Shown here piece after piece: positions 32,802-40,986 of a stretch of 64,000 nucleotides of DNA. Location: assembly GCA_964371555.1 (NCBI GenBank), contig CAYJMQ010000001.1, forward strand, positions 8,543 to 72,542. Direction: 5' to 3'. A program made the position numbers and the translations under genes. Origin of the DNA: CAYJMQ01 sp964371555. Lineage in GTDB: Bacteria; Bdellovibrionota; JACOXK01; 2-02-FULL-40-11. Positions within the stretch are counted from its first letter, which is position 1; the number at the start of each line of letters is the position of its first letter. Below the pieces are notes generated by a model. The model was not told the DNA's origin, made no database searches, and saw only the letters and a list, made by a program, of their open reading frames with translations.

Positions 32802-34194
32802 AATTTTAAGTCAGCTGGAATCCCTATTTCCAGAGAAAATTTCTCCAAAAATTTCAATTAACGAGAAAGATCTGCTTCTGCACGCCGGCGATCTGTGGCC
32901 GCGAAAATTAATCCGTCAAAGGCTAGGGGAAAAGATTGAACTCCCGCTGGCGGTGGTTCGTCCTTCATCGACGGAGGATGTTCAAAAAATCGTTCAGTGG
33001 GCAAACAGGGAAAAAATCGCGCTGATCCCTTATGGAGGGGGAACGGGGGTCTGCGGCGGGACGCTCCCTGTCGTTCAAAGTGTCGCGGTCGATCTCAAGG
33101 AACTCAATAAAATTAAAGAAATCAATCTCGACTCGCTCTATGTGACTTCTGAAGCGGGAATTTTGGGAGGGGAGTTGGAAAAACGGCTCAATGAAAAAGG
33201 GGTTTCGCTCTGTCACTTTCCAACCGCTTATGCGATTTCAACACTGGGCGGCTGGATTTCAACGCGCGCATCGGGGCAGATGTCTACCGCTTACGGATCG
33301 ATCGAAAATATGGTGTTGGCCCTAAAGGGGGTGCTTCCGACCGGGGAGCGCATCGAGACAAAACTTGTTCCGAGATCTGCTGCCGGATTTTCAGTAAAAG
33401 ACCTTTTTATCGGGGGTGAGGGAACGATGGGAATTGTGACCGAGGCAACCTGCCAGGTGCACAGACTCCCTTCGCTCCAGGAGTTTCTTTCATTTTCAGT
33501 CGGCTCGGTTCGGGAGGGGCTGGAGGCAATCCGGAAACTGATTCAAAAAGGAATACGCCCCGCTGTGGTTCGCTTTTATGATGAGATGGATACTCAACTT
33601 GCGCTTTCTGAAATGGGACTTGACACATCGGGAAATCTTTTGGTCTTTGTTTTCCAGGGAGAAAAAGAAATAGTCCAATTCCAGAGGGTGCAGACAGAAA
33701 AAGAAATATCGGCTGTCGGTAAAAATCTTGGAGAAAAACCTGCCCGCCATTGGTGGGATCATCGTTTTGATTTGGATCATCATAAGTTAACGCAGATTCT
33801 TTCGCAGGAAGGGATGATACTTGACACCATAGAAGTTGCGGCGACATGGAGCAATCTCCAAGGGCTCTATGAATCGATGAAGAAGGCGATGTCTGAAGCG
33901 GGGGTTGCAATCCTCGCTCATTTTTCGCATTTCTATCATACCGGAGGATCGATCTATTTTACCTTTTTTGGAAATTTCCCTGATAAGGAGACATTAGAAA
34001 AATACGATCTTGTCTGGGAAAGGGCGATGGAGGCATGCCTTGCGGCAAAAGGCACGATTAGTCATCATCATGGCATTGGCCTTTTGCGCAAAAAATGGAT
34101 TAAACGTGAACTGGAAAGCGGCTGGGATCTGATGGATAAAATTAAAAAGACGCTCGATCCCAACCATGTTCTTAATCCCCAAAAAATCGTATGA
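32791..34194 (+). CDS. FAD-binding oxidase, alkyl-DHAP synthase-like
   Basis: 467 residues of the VAO/PCMH flavoprotein family: FAD-binding PYGGGTGVCGGTLP (about 80-93), STLGGWISTRASGQMSTAYGSIENM, IGGEGTMGIVTEATCQV, then VRFYDEMDT, SHFYHTGGSIYFTF and the active-site stretch TISHHHGIGLLRKKW. The RASGQ-STAYGSIE, YxTGxSxYFTF and HHHG(I/V)G motifs are those of alkyldihydroxyacetonephosphate synthase, which swaps the acyl group of acyl-DHAP for a fatty alcohol in ether-lipid synthesis; D-lactate/glycolate dehydrogenases are the main alternative. DHAP made by GlpAB next door would fit. Confidence 0.75.
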   Translation: MRDKILSQLESLFPEKISPKISINEKDLLLHAGDLWPRKLIRQRLGEKIELPLAVVRPSSTEDVQKIVQWANREKIALIPYGGGTGVCGGTLPVVQSVAVDLKELNKIKEINLDSLYVTSEAGILGGELEKRLNEKGVSLCHFPTAYAISTLGGWISTRASGQMSTAYGSIENMVLALKGVLPTGERIETKLVPRSAAGFSVKDLFIGGEGTMGIVTEATCQVHRLPSLQEFLSFSVGSVREGLEAIRKLIQKGIRPAVVRFYDEMDTQLALSEMGLDTSGNLLVFVFQGEKEIVQFQRVQTEKEISAVGKNLGEKPARHWWDHRFDLDHHKLTQILSQEGMILDTIEVAATWSNLQGLYESMKKAMSEAGVAILAHFSHFYHTGGSIYFTFFGNFPDKETLEKYDLVWERAMEACLAAKGTISHHHGIGLLRKKWIKRELESGWDLMDKIKKTLDPNHVLNPQKIV

Positions 34195-35123
34195 ATTCCA
34201 CGGTTGTGATTGTGAATCCAAAGGCGGGCTCTTTGGGGGAAGCTATGGGCCGCGCTGGAAAGAAATGGAGGGATATAGCCAAAAAGTGTGATTTTTTTGG
34301 CCCGTATGAAGAAATCTATTCGAAACGGATCGGCCATATTGAGGAGTTGACCCGGGAATGTCTGAAAAAGGGGGCTCAAAGAATTGTCATTGCGGGGGGG
34401 GATGGTTCGTTATCGGAAGCGCTCAACGGTTTTTTTGAAAATGACAAGCCGATTCGTGACGATGCTGTTTTAGGTTCGGTTCCGCTGGGGACCGGATCTG
34501 ATTTTTTAAAAACCTTTGGTATCTCCAATGTCGATCAGGCGGTGGAAGCGCTTAAAAAAAATCGCATTACCTCCATAGATATCGGTGAAATCAGATCTCT
34601 GCATCAGCCCCGAAAGAGGCTTTTTTTAAATATCGCAAGTTTTGGTTGTTCGGGAGAGGTGGTGCGAAAAGTAAATGCGTTATCCCCGCTTCAAAAAAAG
34701 TTATTAGGGGGGGGGCTTTCTTATTTTTGGGCAACGCTTTCTACATTTCTAACCTATAAAAATTCGCTGATAGAATTGGAAATTGAGGGGAAAGGAAAGA
34801 GCGGATTTAAGACCAGCAATATCTTTGTCTGTAATGGAAAATATTGTGGAGGGGGGATGCTTTGGGGACCGAATGCCGATATCAGTGATCGTCTGTTTGA
34901 TCTTACGATTGTCAAAGAAATTTCAAAATTGAGAGGGTTCTATGAGATGGGAAAAATCTATAAAGGTCGTGTTCTCGAGATTGATGCTGTGGAGCAAATT
35001 CGCTGCCAAGAATTTGTTGCGATGTCAGATGAACATGTGACTATCGAAGCGGACGGCGATCTCTTTGGGACTTTACCCGCGCTTTTCCGGATTTATCCTC
35101 ATAAGATCAAATTCAATATCTAG
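34191..35123 (+). CDS. Diacylglycerol kinase-family lipid kinase (YegS/DagK type)
   Basis: 310 residues. VNPKAGS at about 9-13, the ATP-binding GGDGS at 69-73 and PLGTGSDF at 98-105 define the DAGK catalytic family, and the C-terminal domain carries DEHVTIEADGDLFGTLPALF. It phosphorylates a lipid acceptor such as diacylglycerol, possibly an ether lipid given the neighbours. It overlaps the upstream flavoprotein by four bases and ends the operon. Its stop codon lies inside the 7-base direct repeat flanking a 99-bp mobile element, and a 63-bp piece of its 3' end is copied at 37337-37400. Confidence 0.88.
   Translation: MNSTVVIVNPKAGSLGEAMGRAGKKWRDIAKKCDFFGPYEEIYSKRIGHIEELTRECLKKGAQRIVIAGGDGSLSEALNGFFENDKPIRDDAVLGSVPLGTGSDFLKTFGISNVDQAVEALKKNRITSIDIGEIRSLHQPRKRLFLNIASFGCSGEVVRKVNALSPLQKKLLGGGLSYFWATLSTFLTYKNSLIELEIEGKGKSGFKTSNIFVCNGKYCGGGMLWGPNADISDRLFDLTIVKEISKLRGFYEMGKIYKGRVLEIDAVEQIRCQEFVAMSDEHVTIEADGDLFGTLPALFRIYPHKIKFNI
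35049..35111 (+). repeat. Fragment A (source of duplicated patch at 37337)
   Basis: 63 bp within the lipid-kinase 3' end. It recurs at 37337-37400 with a single inserted base and otherwise no change visible. Confidence 0.9.
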
Positions 35124-35222
35124 ATTCTGCTGAAAAAGTGTCATTCTGAGCGCAAAGCGCGAAGAATCCCAGCGGAGATGCTTCGGGACTTCGTCCCTCA
35201 GCATGACTTTTTCAGCAGAATC
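35124..35222. mobile_element. 99-bp MITE-like element, copy 1
   Basis: An element with inverted ends ATTCTGCTGAAAAAGT / ACTTTTTCAGCAGAAT, flanked by the direct repeat TATCTAG (35117-35123 and 35223-35229). It differs from the copy at 62080 at only two internal positions, and the flanking repeats differ between copies, so it moved as a unit. It has no coding capacity. The core (TCATTCTGAGCGCAAAGCGC...) resembles REP-type repeats. Left-end boundaries are uncertain by one base. Confidence 0.8.
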
Positions 35223-35354
35223 TATCTAGAGATATTAAAGAAAGATTAAAAAAGGAAATTTGTGCTTTCATGTTTTTAAAAATGGGTTACAATTCTCTTT
35301 AGGACGTTAGTCTGGTCATTGAGTTAAACAGTGGAACGTGGGTGGAAGAGAGAA

Positions 35355-35996
35355 GTGATTTTTTCACATATCATAATAAAAAAGACATTTAAAATCTTAA
35401 GCGCCAGTGGTGTGGCGGTGTTTCTCTTTAGCTGCGGAGGAGGCGGAGGGCCGGGCGACATTCCTCAAACGGCGCCGTCTATAGCCGTTGAAACACCACA
35501 GAAGACCGTCCTGTCAGTGGCTGTTGAAGGATTGGCGGCCAACGAAAAGAGGACGGTATTTTTCTCTGATGCGCAAGGCAATAAAATTGCAGAGGCTCAA
35601 ACATTTGATGGAAAGGCATCCATTGAAGCCTTTCTTCGGCAAAGTGAAAGCGGTTTCTTTCGGGTAAGGATTCAAAGAGAAGGACTCCCCGATCTGGATA
35701 CTGCTGTTCAAGTTCAAGCAGGGCAGCAGGGTATTGCTGTTCAAGTAACACCTGCCACCACCCTTGCGAGTCTTTTGGGGAGAACATTCAATGCCTCAGG
35801 ACAGGAAGGCCTGCAGAGAGCAATTCGCTGTTACGGCGAGATTATTAAAACATTAGCTCGACCATCAGTTGAAAATGCCCTTTTGGAATTGGAAAATTTG
35901 CCGAAAAGTCCGGATTTAAATACGCTTAAAGGAGGAACCAGTGCGCTTCAGGAAGTTTTGCGCCAGGTGTTTGCTCGGATCAATACTTGTCCTTAA
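35355..35996 (+). CDS. Predicted lipoprotein, unknown function
   Basis: 213 residues. A signal peptide ends FLFSC with five glycines after the lipid-modified cysteine. The mature part has a beta-rich carboxypeptidase-regulatory-like or Ig-like domain (KTVLSVAVEGLAANEKRTVFFSDAQGNKIAEAQTFDGKASIEAFL) and a helical C-terminus. The GTG at 35355 follows GGAAGAGAGAA, and a GTG 24 bases upstream is less likely. Its 3' end overlaps the next gene by 56 bases in another frame, so the two are probably coupled. No family is recognised. Confidence 0.6.
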   Translation: MIFSHIIIKKTFKILSASGVAVFLFSCGGGGGPGDIPQTAPSIAVETPQKTVLSVAVEGLAANEKRTVFFSDAQGNKIAEAQTFDGKASIEAFLRQSESGFFRVRIQREGLPDLDTAVQVQAGQQGIAVQVTPATTLASLLGRTFNASGQEGLQRAIRCYGEIIKTLARPSVENALLELENLPKSPDLNTLKGGTSALQEVLRQVFARINTCP

Positions 35997-37281
35997 TCAG
36001 TTTGAGCAGGAGAGCCTGGCACAGGAAGTTAAGCTATGCGACCCAGTGACACTTTTAAGTCAGGTCGACGTTTCCCCTCTTTCTGATTTGAACCTTGGAA
36101 GTGACCGAAGATTACTCAAAATTCTTGATGACTTTGATTTTGATGGAAAAGCAATGTTGCTCAAAGAAAAAATCAATTTTCAAGATGGGTGTTCTGTGGA
36201 AATCGATCTGACTGTTCTGGGAATAGAGCTTTTTTCAATTGAGAAAAATTTAAAAACGGGACAAGAAACGGAGATCAAGTATCCGCTTCTTGCACCAGGG
36301 TTCAACGGCGAGATTACCAGGTTGGTATTTACGGGACTGATGTATGAAGCGGATGACGAAAATATCCTTGAAGGAGATCGGCATACAGACACGGCGAAGG
36401 ATATGTTGGCTGATTTCATTAAGGGAGCGCGTGAGCTTTTTCCATCCCGGGATCCGCAAAGTCCCACAAACTTTGTTTGTAATAGCGTTATCATCTCAGC
36501 CGCCCGTGATAAAGTTTCCTTTACCAAATCATTTATTGCGCGTGATGTCGCAGGAAATTCCGCGCTAAAAAAAACCGTGCAGCTGAATTTAATCTTAAGC
36601 GGCTTTATAAGATGCTGCTGTCCAATCTCAGAAAAACTTCTGGGATTGAATGAGGGGGCATGCAGTGTGATCACGACTTCCCGGCTGATGACAGAAAATG
36701 GCCTGACTTCAGGAAGAAGCTTTATTCCCGATACTCAAATGGAGAAGATCTCGTCGCGGCGTCTTCTCGGTCAAAATTTATTCAACACCCTTTCGGATAG
36801 CGTTAAGACGCAGATCAGTCAGAACAGCGAAATCAATTTCTTGGTCAAGAAGCGGTTTGGAACGTCGGATTTGAATGTTCATCCATTGGTGAGCGGTTTT
36901 GAAGTGCAGATGAATGAAAAGAGATCGTTCCTCAATCCTCTTCTTTCAGATCTTCCGATGGCAGATCTTCTGACAGCTGAAATCAAGGCATTTATCTTTT
37001 TTAAGCCAGCGGAATTTTCTATAAAGGGAGCGATCGCCTCGGGAGGAGCGAGAACCTCGAATTTGCCAACGGAAAAAGAAACCTTTCTTTTTACGGTCAT
37101 GGGACGCCGGGGCATTGAAGGGATCGGCATCGTGGTCCGCGACATCAATAGAATAGTTACGACCACAGTCCTCTTTTTTGATGATCAGGCGTCGGCGCTT
37201 ATTTTGGCCGAACAGCCATTCGATGTTTCTTTAGGTCTCTTCCCCGCTGTCGCCTTTGACTGCGGTGGGATCGATCGATAA
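35941..37281 (+). CDS. Secreted protein of unknown function, 446 aa
   Basis: A signal peptide (cleavage near SLAQ-EV at 28) and a mature region of about 418 residues rich in beta-type sequence, with a CCC cluster at about 222-224 (SGFIRCCCPISEKLL) and further scattered cysteines suggesting disulfides. The GTG start is supported by a perfect AAAGGAGG five bases upstream (35928-35935). It overlaps the preceding lipoprotein gene. The stop codon is one base before a 118-bp duplicated patch. No family is recognised; periplasmic or surface location is inferred. Confidence 0.6.
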   Translation: MRFRKFCARCLLGSILVLNQFEQESLAQEVKLCDPVTLLSQVDVSPLSDLNLGSDRRLLKILDDFDFDGKAMLLKEKINFQDGCSVEIDLTVLGIELFSIEKNLKTGQETEIKYPLLAPGFNGEITRLVFTGLMYEADDENILEGDRHTDTAKDMLADFIKGARELFPSRDPQSPTNFVCNSVIISAARDKVSFTKSFIARDVAGNSALKKTVQLNLILSGFIRCCCPISEKLLGLNEGACSVITTSRLMTENGLTSGRSFIPDTQMEKISSRRLLGQNLFNTLSDSVKTQISQNSEINFLVKKRFGTSDLNVHPLVSGFEVQMNEKRSFLNPLLSDLPMADLLTAEIKAFIFFKPAEFSIKGAIASGGARTSNLPTEKETFLFTVMGRRGIEGIGIVVRDINRIVTTTVLFFDDQASALILAEQPFDVSLGLFPAVAFDCGGIDR

Positions 37282-37282
37282 A

Positions 37283-37336
37283 CGAAACTTGAGATATTGA
37301 CCTGCTAAAAATACCACCCGGCGCCGAGTCCTCCAT
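37283..37336 (+). repeat. Fragment B' (copy of 39372-39425)
   Basis: 54 bp identical to the region that spans the 3' ends of the ATP-grasp gene and the convergent barrel gene at 39372-39425. Joined directly, with no spacer, to fragment A' at 37337. Confidence 0.9.
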
Positions 37337-37400
37337 GCGGACGGCGATCTCTTTGGGACTTTAACCCGCGCTTTTCCGGATTTATCCTCATAAGATCAAA
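37337..37400 (+). repeat. Fragment A' (copy of 35049-35111)
   Basis: 64 bp matching the lipid-kinase 3' end with one inserted A that breaks the frame. It forms a 118-bp mosaic with fragment B' between the secreted-protein gene and the NfuA-like gene. The remaining 37401-37511 is a non-coding leader with TTGACC / TGATAT promoter-like boxes. Confidence 0.9.
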
Positions 37401-37511
37401 GTCTGGTGCTAAAGAAGGATATGTCTTCAAACGAGAGCACTTTTAGATTTGCCTTTCCTAACAGTGGAAAATTCTTTTCAGGGTTGACCCATATGTGATA
37501 TCAATATCGCC

Positions 37512-38108
37512 ATGACCAAAGACATCCAGATACAGGCAGAAGTTTTGTCGGAACAGGTGTGTCAGTTTACGGTGGATCAGCCTCTTTATCCCGCTGGTAC
37601 GGCATATTTTGCAAATAAAGAGGCCGCGAAAGGCTCACCCCTTGCGGAGGCATTATTTGATTTAGAGGGGGTCGCATCACTTGTTGTTTTGGAGAATGTT
37701 TTAAAAGTAACACGAAATCAGTTTGATGATTGGCGTCTATTGGCTCAAAAAATAGGAACGGTCATTCGCGAGCAAATTCGCTCGGGTAGAGCGCTTATCT
37801 CGCCAGATTTAAAAAAGAATCTCCCTTCAGAAAAAGTCATCAAAGAAAAAGTACAAAAATTATTTAATGGGGAGATCAATCCAGCTGTTGCGATGCATGG
37901 CGGCTCTGTTGAGTTAGTCGATGTTAAAGAAAACATCGTCTATGTGCGTCTCGGCGGGGGGTGTCAGGGATGCGGCATGGCCGATGTGACGCTCAAGCAG
38001 GGAATCGAACATGCGATTCGCAAAGTTGTCCCTGAAATTGGAGATATTTTGGATGTTACCGATCATGCCGGCGGGAGAAATCCGTATTATTCTCCCCAAA
38101 AGAAATGA
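37512..38108 (+). CDS. NfuA-like iron-sulfur cluster carrier
   Basis: 198 residues in two domains: an Nfu N-terminal domain (about 1-95, EALFDLEGVASLVVLENVLKVTR) and a NifU C-terminal domain (about 108-195) with the cluster-binding pair C151/C154 in GGGCQGCGMADVTLKQGIE. It assembles or carries a [4Fe-4S] cluster as a dimer and hands it to target enzymes. Its stop overlaps the start of an ATP-grasp gene (ATGA), an unusual partner, so the cargo protein is unclear. Confidence 0.88.
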   Translation: MTKDIQIQAEVLSEQVCQFTVDQPLYPAGTAYFANKEAAKGSPLAEALFDLEGVASLVVLENVLKVTRNQFDDWRLLAQKIGTVIREQIRSGRALISPDLKKNLPSEKVIKEKVQKLFNGEINPAVAMHGGSVELVDVKENIVYVRLGGGCQGCGMADVTLKQGIEHAIRKVVPEIGDILDVTDHAGGRNPYYSPQKK

Positions 38109-39397
38109 ACGAAAGAATTTTACTCCTGATTTCTACCACAAGCTACCGAACACATGCCTTTGTTGCGGCTGCCAGTCGATTGGGGCTTTCGATGACTGTC
38201 TGTTCTGAACGGCCGAGTACTTTGCAGGCGAAGAATCCGCAAGGTTTTATCACAGCAGATTTTTTAAATCCTGAATCATTGACAAAAGTGGTTTTTGAAT
38301 TTTCAAAAAAATATCCGATTGACGCTGTGATGGGTGTGGATGATCAGACAGTCATTCCAGCCGCTCAGATTGCGGAGGTGTTGTCGTTAAAGCACAACCC
38401 AGTTTCTGCTGTTTATGCGACACGAAACAAGTATGAAATGCGCAAACGGTTGGAAGGACATCTCCCTAGTCCCCGTTTTGGGCTCTTCACATTTTATGAT
38501 GATGCCGCAAAAGTCGCTTCCTCGTTAGGTTTCCCCTGTGTCATTAAGCCGCTGTCATTGTCTCAAAGTCGTGGTGTGATGAGAGCGGATGATTTAGAAG
38601 ATCTGAAAGGTAAAATCGCCCGATTGAAGAAAATTCTTTCCGATTCGTCGCCAGGTGTGGGCGAATGTTTTGAGAGTTATCTTGTTGAAGAATTTATTCC
38701 GGGAAAAGAGATAGCTGTGGAGGGATTGCTGATAAATGGAGAGCTTCGTATTCTTGCCATTTTTGATAAGCCTGATTCCCTGGATGGCCCCTATTTTGAA
38801 GAGACGATATATTTAACCCCAACTGAGCTCTCTCTTTCCATCCAGGAACAAATTTCTGAAATAACTTCAAAAATTGTTTCCTTACTTGGCCTTTTTGAAG
38901 GGCCGATCCATGCAGAGTTTCGTCTGAATGAAAAGGGTATCTATCTGATTGAGATAGCAGCGCGATCGATGGGCGGATTTTGTTCGAGCGTGTTGCGATT
39001 TGTGAAAAGTAAAGAAGAAGATCCTATCTCTTTGGAGGAGCTGATCTTTAGACAAAAACTTGGGAGGCAAAAACTTGGAATGGAAACGGAAGGGTATGAA
39101 AGAGAGAAAGATGCTGCGGGTGTTTTGATGATTCCTATTTCCAAAAGAGGGATTTTAAGGGGTGTTCATGGGAAAGAAACTGCAAGGGCTGTTCCAGGCA
39201 TTGTTGATATGATCATCTCACTCAAGGAAGGAGAAGAACTTATTCCACTTCCCGAGGGGGGACGATATCTTGGCTTTATATTTGCCCGTGGGAGAGCCCG
39301 TGGGAAAGCCCATGGGAAAGCCCATGGGAAAGAAAGAAGAGCGGTAGAACTTGCGCTTCGAGAAGCCCATTCGAAACTTGAGATATTGACCTGCTAA
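38105..39397 (+). CDS. ATP-grasp ligase of unknown substrate with repeat-expanded tail
   Basis: 430 residues. An N-terminal PreATP-grasp region (ISTTSYRTHAFVAAASRLGL), the ATP-grasp core with FPCVIKPLSLSQSRGVMRADD, SYLVEEFIPGKEIAVEGLLINGEL, and metal-binding PIHAEFRLNEKGIYLIEIAARSMGG. This resembles carboxylate-amine ligases of the biotin-carboxylase/PurD branch, so it probably forms an amide or peptide bond using ATP; the substrate is unknown. Two tandem duplications are visible: RQKLGRQKLG (39050-39079) and the tail RGRARGKAHGKAHGK encoded by a 12-bp repeat (39285-39332). It is coupled to the NfuA-like gene, and its end overlaps the convergent barrel gene by four bases. Confidence 0.8.
   Translation: MNERILLLISTTSYRTHAFVAAASRLGLSMTVCSERPSTLQAKNPQGFITADFLNPESLTKVVFEFSKKYPIDAVMGVDDQTVIPAAQIAEVLSLKHNPVSAVYATRNKYEMRKRLEGHLPSPRFGLFTFYDDAAKVASSLGFPCVIKPLSLSQSRGVMRADDLEDLKGKIARLKKILSDSSPGVGECFESYLVEEFIPGKEIAVEGLLINGELRILAIFDKPDSLDGPYFEETIYLTPTELSLSIQEQISEITSKIVSLLGLFEGPIHAEFRLNEKGIYLIEIAARSMGGFCSSVLRFVKSKEEDPISLEELIFRQKLGRQKLGMETEGYEREKDAAGVLMIPISKRGILRGVHGKETARAVPGIVDMIISLKEGEELIPLPEGGRYLGFIFARGRARGKAHGKAHGKERRAVELALREAHSKLEILTC
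39285..39332 (+). repeat. 12-bp tandem repeat, four copies, in ATP-grasp gene
   Basis: CCC(G/A)TGGGA(G/A)AG repeated four times, encoding a basic Gly/Lys/His-rich tail. It probably varies in length between strains. Confidence 0.9.
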
Positions 39398-39425
39398 AAA
39401 TACCACCCGGCGCCGAGTCCTCCAT
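39372..39425 (+). repeat. Fragment B (source of duplicated patch at 37283)
   Basis: 54 bp covering the last codons of the ATP-grasp gene and of the convergent barrel gene, identical to 37283-37336. Confidence 0.9.
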
Positions 39426-39951
39426 ATGGGACCGCTTTCACATTGGAAAGTGAGAGAAGAAAGCTAAATTCCGCAAAGATTGCAAGGCCGGAATCAGAGA
39501 GATAATGAGCGCCTATGGAAAGCGGGAGAATGACAATTCCATTTTTAAGTTTTGTTCCATCGTCTTTTACCATTCCCAGTTTTATTGCCTGTTCAGATTT
39601 CTGCGCGATTTTTTCACCGGAAGCGGCGCTTCTCCAATAAGCGAGACCGGAACCGAGGTAAGGTGTAAAGGGTTGATCGAGCACAAGATATTTGGCTTGG
39701 GCGGTATATGTATCGAAATGGATTCCCGATCCCAAACCGATTCCCGCATTTACAAGCGAATACCAGTTGAAATCGGCTGTAAGGCCAATAATCCCTAAGG
39801 GGCCGCCGACCATCGTTCCAACGCCGAATGTGTAATCATCGCGTGGGTTAAACGACAGCTGGGGTTCTTTAGAGTCTTGAGAATCTGCGGCGAAGGTGTG
39901 GAGTGCGATTGTAAAAAGGGATAGGAACAAAACGATTTTTAAATTTTCCAT
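39394..39951 (-). CDS. Small outer-membrane beta-barrel protein
   Basis: 185 residues: a signal peptide (MENLKIVLFLSLFTIALHTFAA), then amphipathic strands (YTFGVGTMVGGPLGIIGLTADFNWYSLVNAGIGLGSGIHF, AQAKYLVLDQPFTPYLGSGLAYWRS, GLAIFAEFSFLLSL) and a final strand ending GAGWYF with C-terminal Phe, the BAM signal. It is a predicted outer-membrane protein without a recognised family. Its 3' end lies in the duplicated fragment B. Confidence 0.7.
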   Translation of the reverse strand: MENLKIVLFLSLFTIALHTFAADSQDSKEPQLSFNPRDDYTFGVGTMVGGPLGIIGLTADFNWYSLVNAGIGLGSGIHFDTYTAQAKYLVLDQPFTPYLGSGLAYWRSAASGEKIAQKSEQAIKLGMVKDDGTKLKNGIVILPLSIGAHYLSDSGLAIFAEFSFLLSLSNVKAVPYGGLGAGWYF

Positions 39952-40041
39952 TAAGATGTCTTTTTATAACATTTTGTTTTACAGGGGAGCAAGCCATTTT
40001 CCTCTGGAAAATGATTTTCGGCTTAGGTATAAGAAAACGAT

Positions 40042-40962
40042 ATGAAAAAACAACTGGCGGTTTTCTTTTTCTGTTCTTCAGCGCTCATGCTTTCCTCCTG
40101 CTCTTTTAAATCTATCGCATTGAATATCACCGCGGATCTCTTTGAAGAGGGGCAGTCGGCGTTTGAAGAAGAGAGTGATCTTCAATTGGCCGAGCAATCG
40201 ATGGGGGCGAATTTAAAGGTGCTTGAAGCGCTTCTTAAGTCATCTCCTGATCATGAGGGATTGCTTGTCCTTCTTTCAAAAAGCTATGGGGGGTATTCGT
40301 TTGCGTTTGTTGAGGATGCTTATGATGAATTAAAAACAGAAAATGAAACCAGGGCCGGTTTTCATAAAGAGCGCGCAAGCCGCTTCTATCTGCGCGCAAG
40401 GAATTTTTCTTTTAGGGTTCTTAAAGAGGATGCCGATTTTAAAAATGCGTTAGAGAGAGATTTTTCCACTTTTGCCACTTTTGAAAGATCTCTTGCGAAT
40501 TTTGACCGTGACGATGTGCCGGCACTTTTTTGGACCGCCTACAATTGGGGGAACTGGATTAATCTCAATCTTCATTCACCTGCTGCGATTGCCGATGCCC
40601 CGAGGGTTGAACGTCTGATGAATCGTGTTTTGGATCTCGATGAAAACTATTTCTTTGCGGGTCCGCATATTTTTTATGGAGTCTATTATGGCGGACGCCC
40701 CCCTATGCTGGGTGGAAATCCTTCAAAAGCGAGGAATCATTTTGAAAAGGCGTTAAAACTTGCCAAAAGAAAGATCCTGATCACGCAGGTTCTTTACGCG
40801 CAGTATTATGCGCTTCCCACCGGAAATGAAGAGCTCTTTGAAGGATTATTGGGCGAAGTTATCAAGGCCGACGATCAGATCTATCCTGAACAGAATTTAA
40901 TCACGCAGCTTGCCAAGAAAAAAGCGAGAAGACTTCTTGCAAGAAAGAGTGATTTATTTTAA
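40042..40962 (+). CDS. TRAP transporter T-component (TatT) lipoprotein
   Basis: 306 residues with lipobox LSSC (Cys20) and the all-helical TatT fold: AEQSMGANLKVLEALLKSSPDHEGLLVLLSKSYGGYSFAFVEDAYDEL, WTAYNWGNWINL, YFFAGPHIFYGVYYGGRPPMLGGNPSKARNHFEKAL. TatT (TP0956 of Treponema) is a TPR-like periplasmic lipoprotein that trimerises and docks to the TRAP binding protein, probably for hydrophobic ligands. It is the first gene of a TatT-P-Q-M operon, followed by the binding protein after 24 bases. Confidence 0.88.
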   Translation: MKKQLAVFFFCSSALMLSSCSFKSIALNITADLFEEGQSAFEEESDLQLAEQSMGANLKVLEALLKSSPDHEGLLVLLSKSYGGYSFAFVEDAYDELKTENETRAGFHKERASRFYLRARNFSFRVLKEDADFKNALERDFSTFATFERSLANFDRDDVPALFWTAYNWGNWINLNLHSPAAIADAPRVERLMNRVLDLDENYFFAGPHIFYGVYYGGRPPMLGGNPSKARNHFEKALKLAKRKILITQVLYAQYYALPTGNEELFEGLLGEVIKADDQIYPEQNLITQLAKKKARRLLARKSDLF

Positions 40963-40986
40963 CAGAATAAGGGTGACAGGAGGCAA

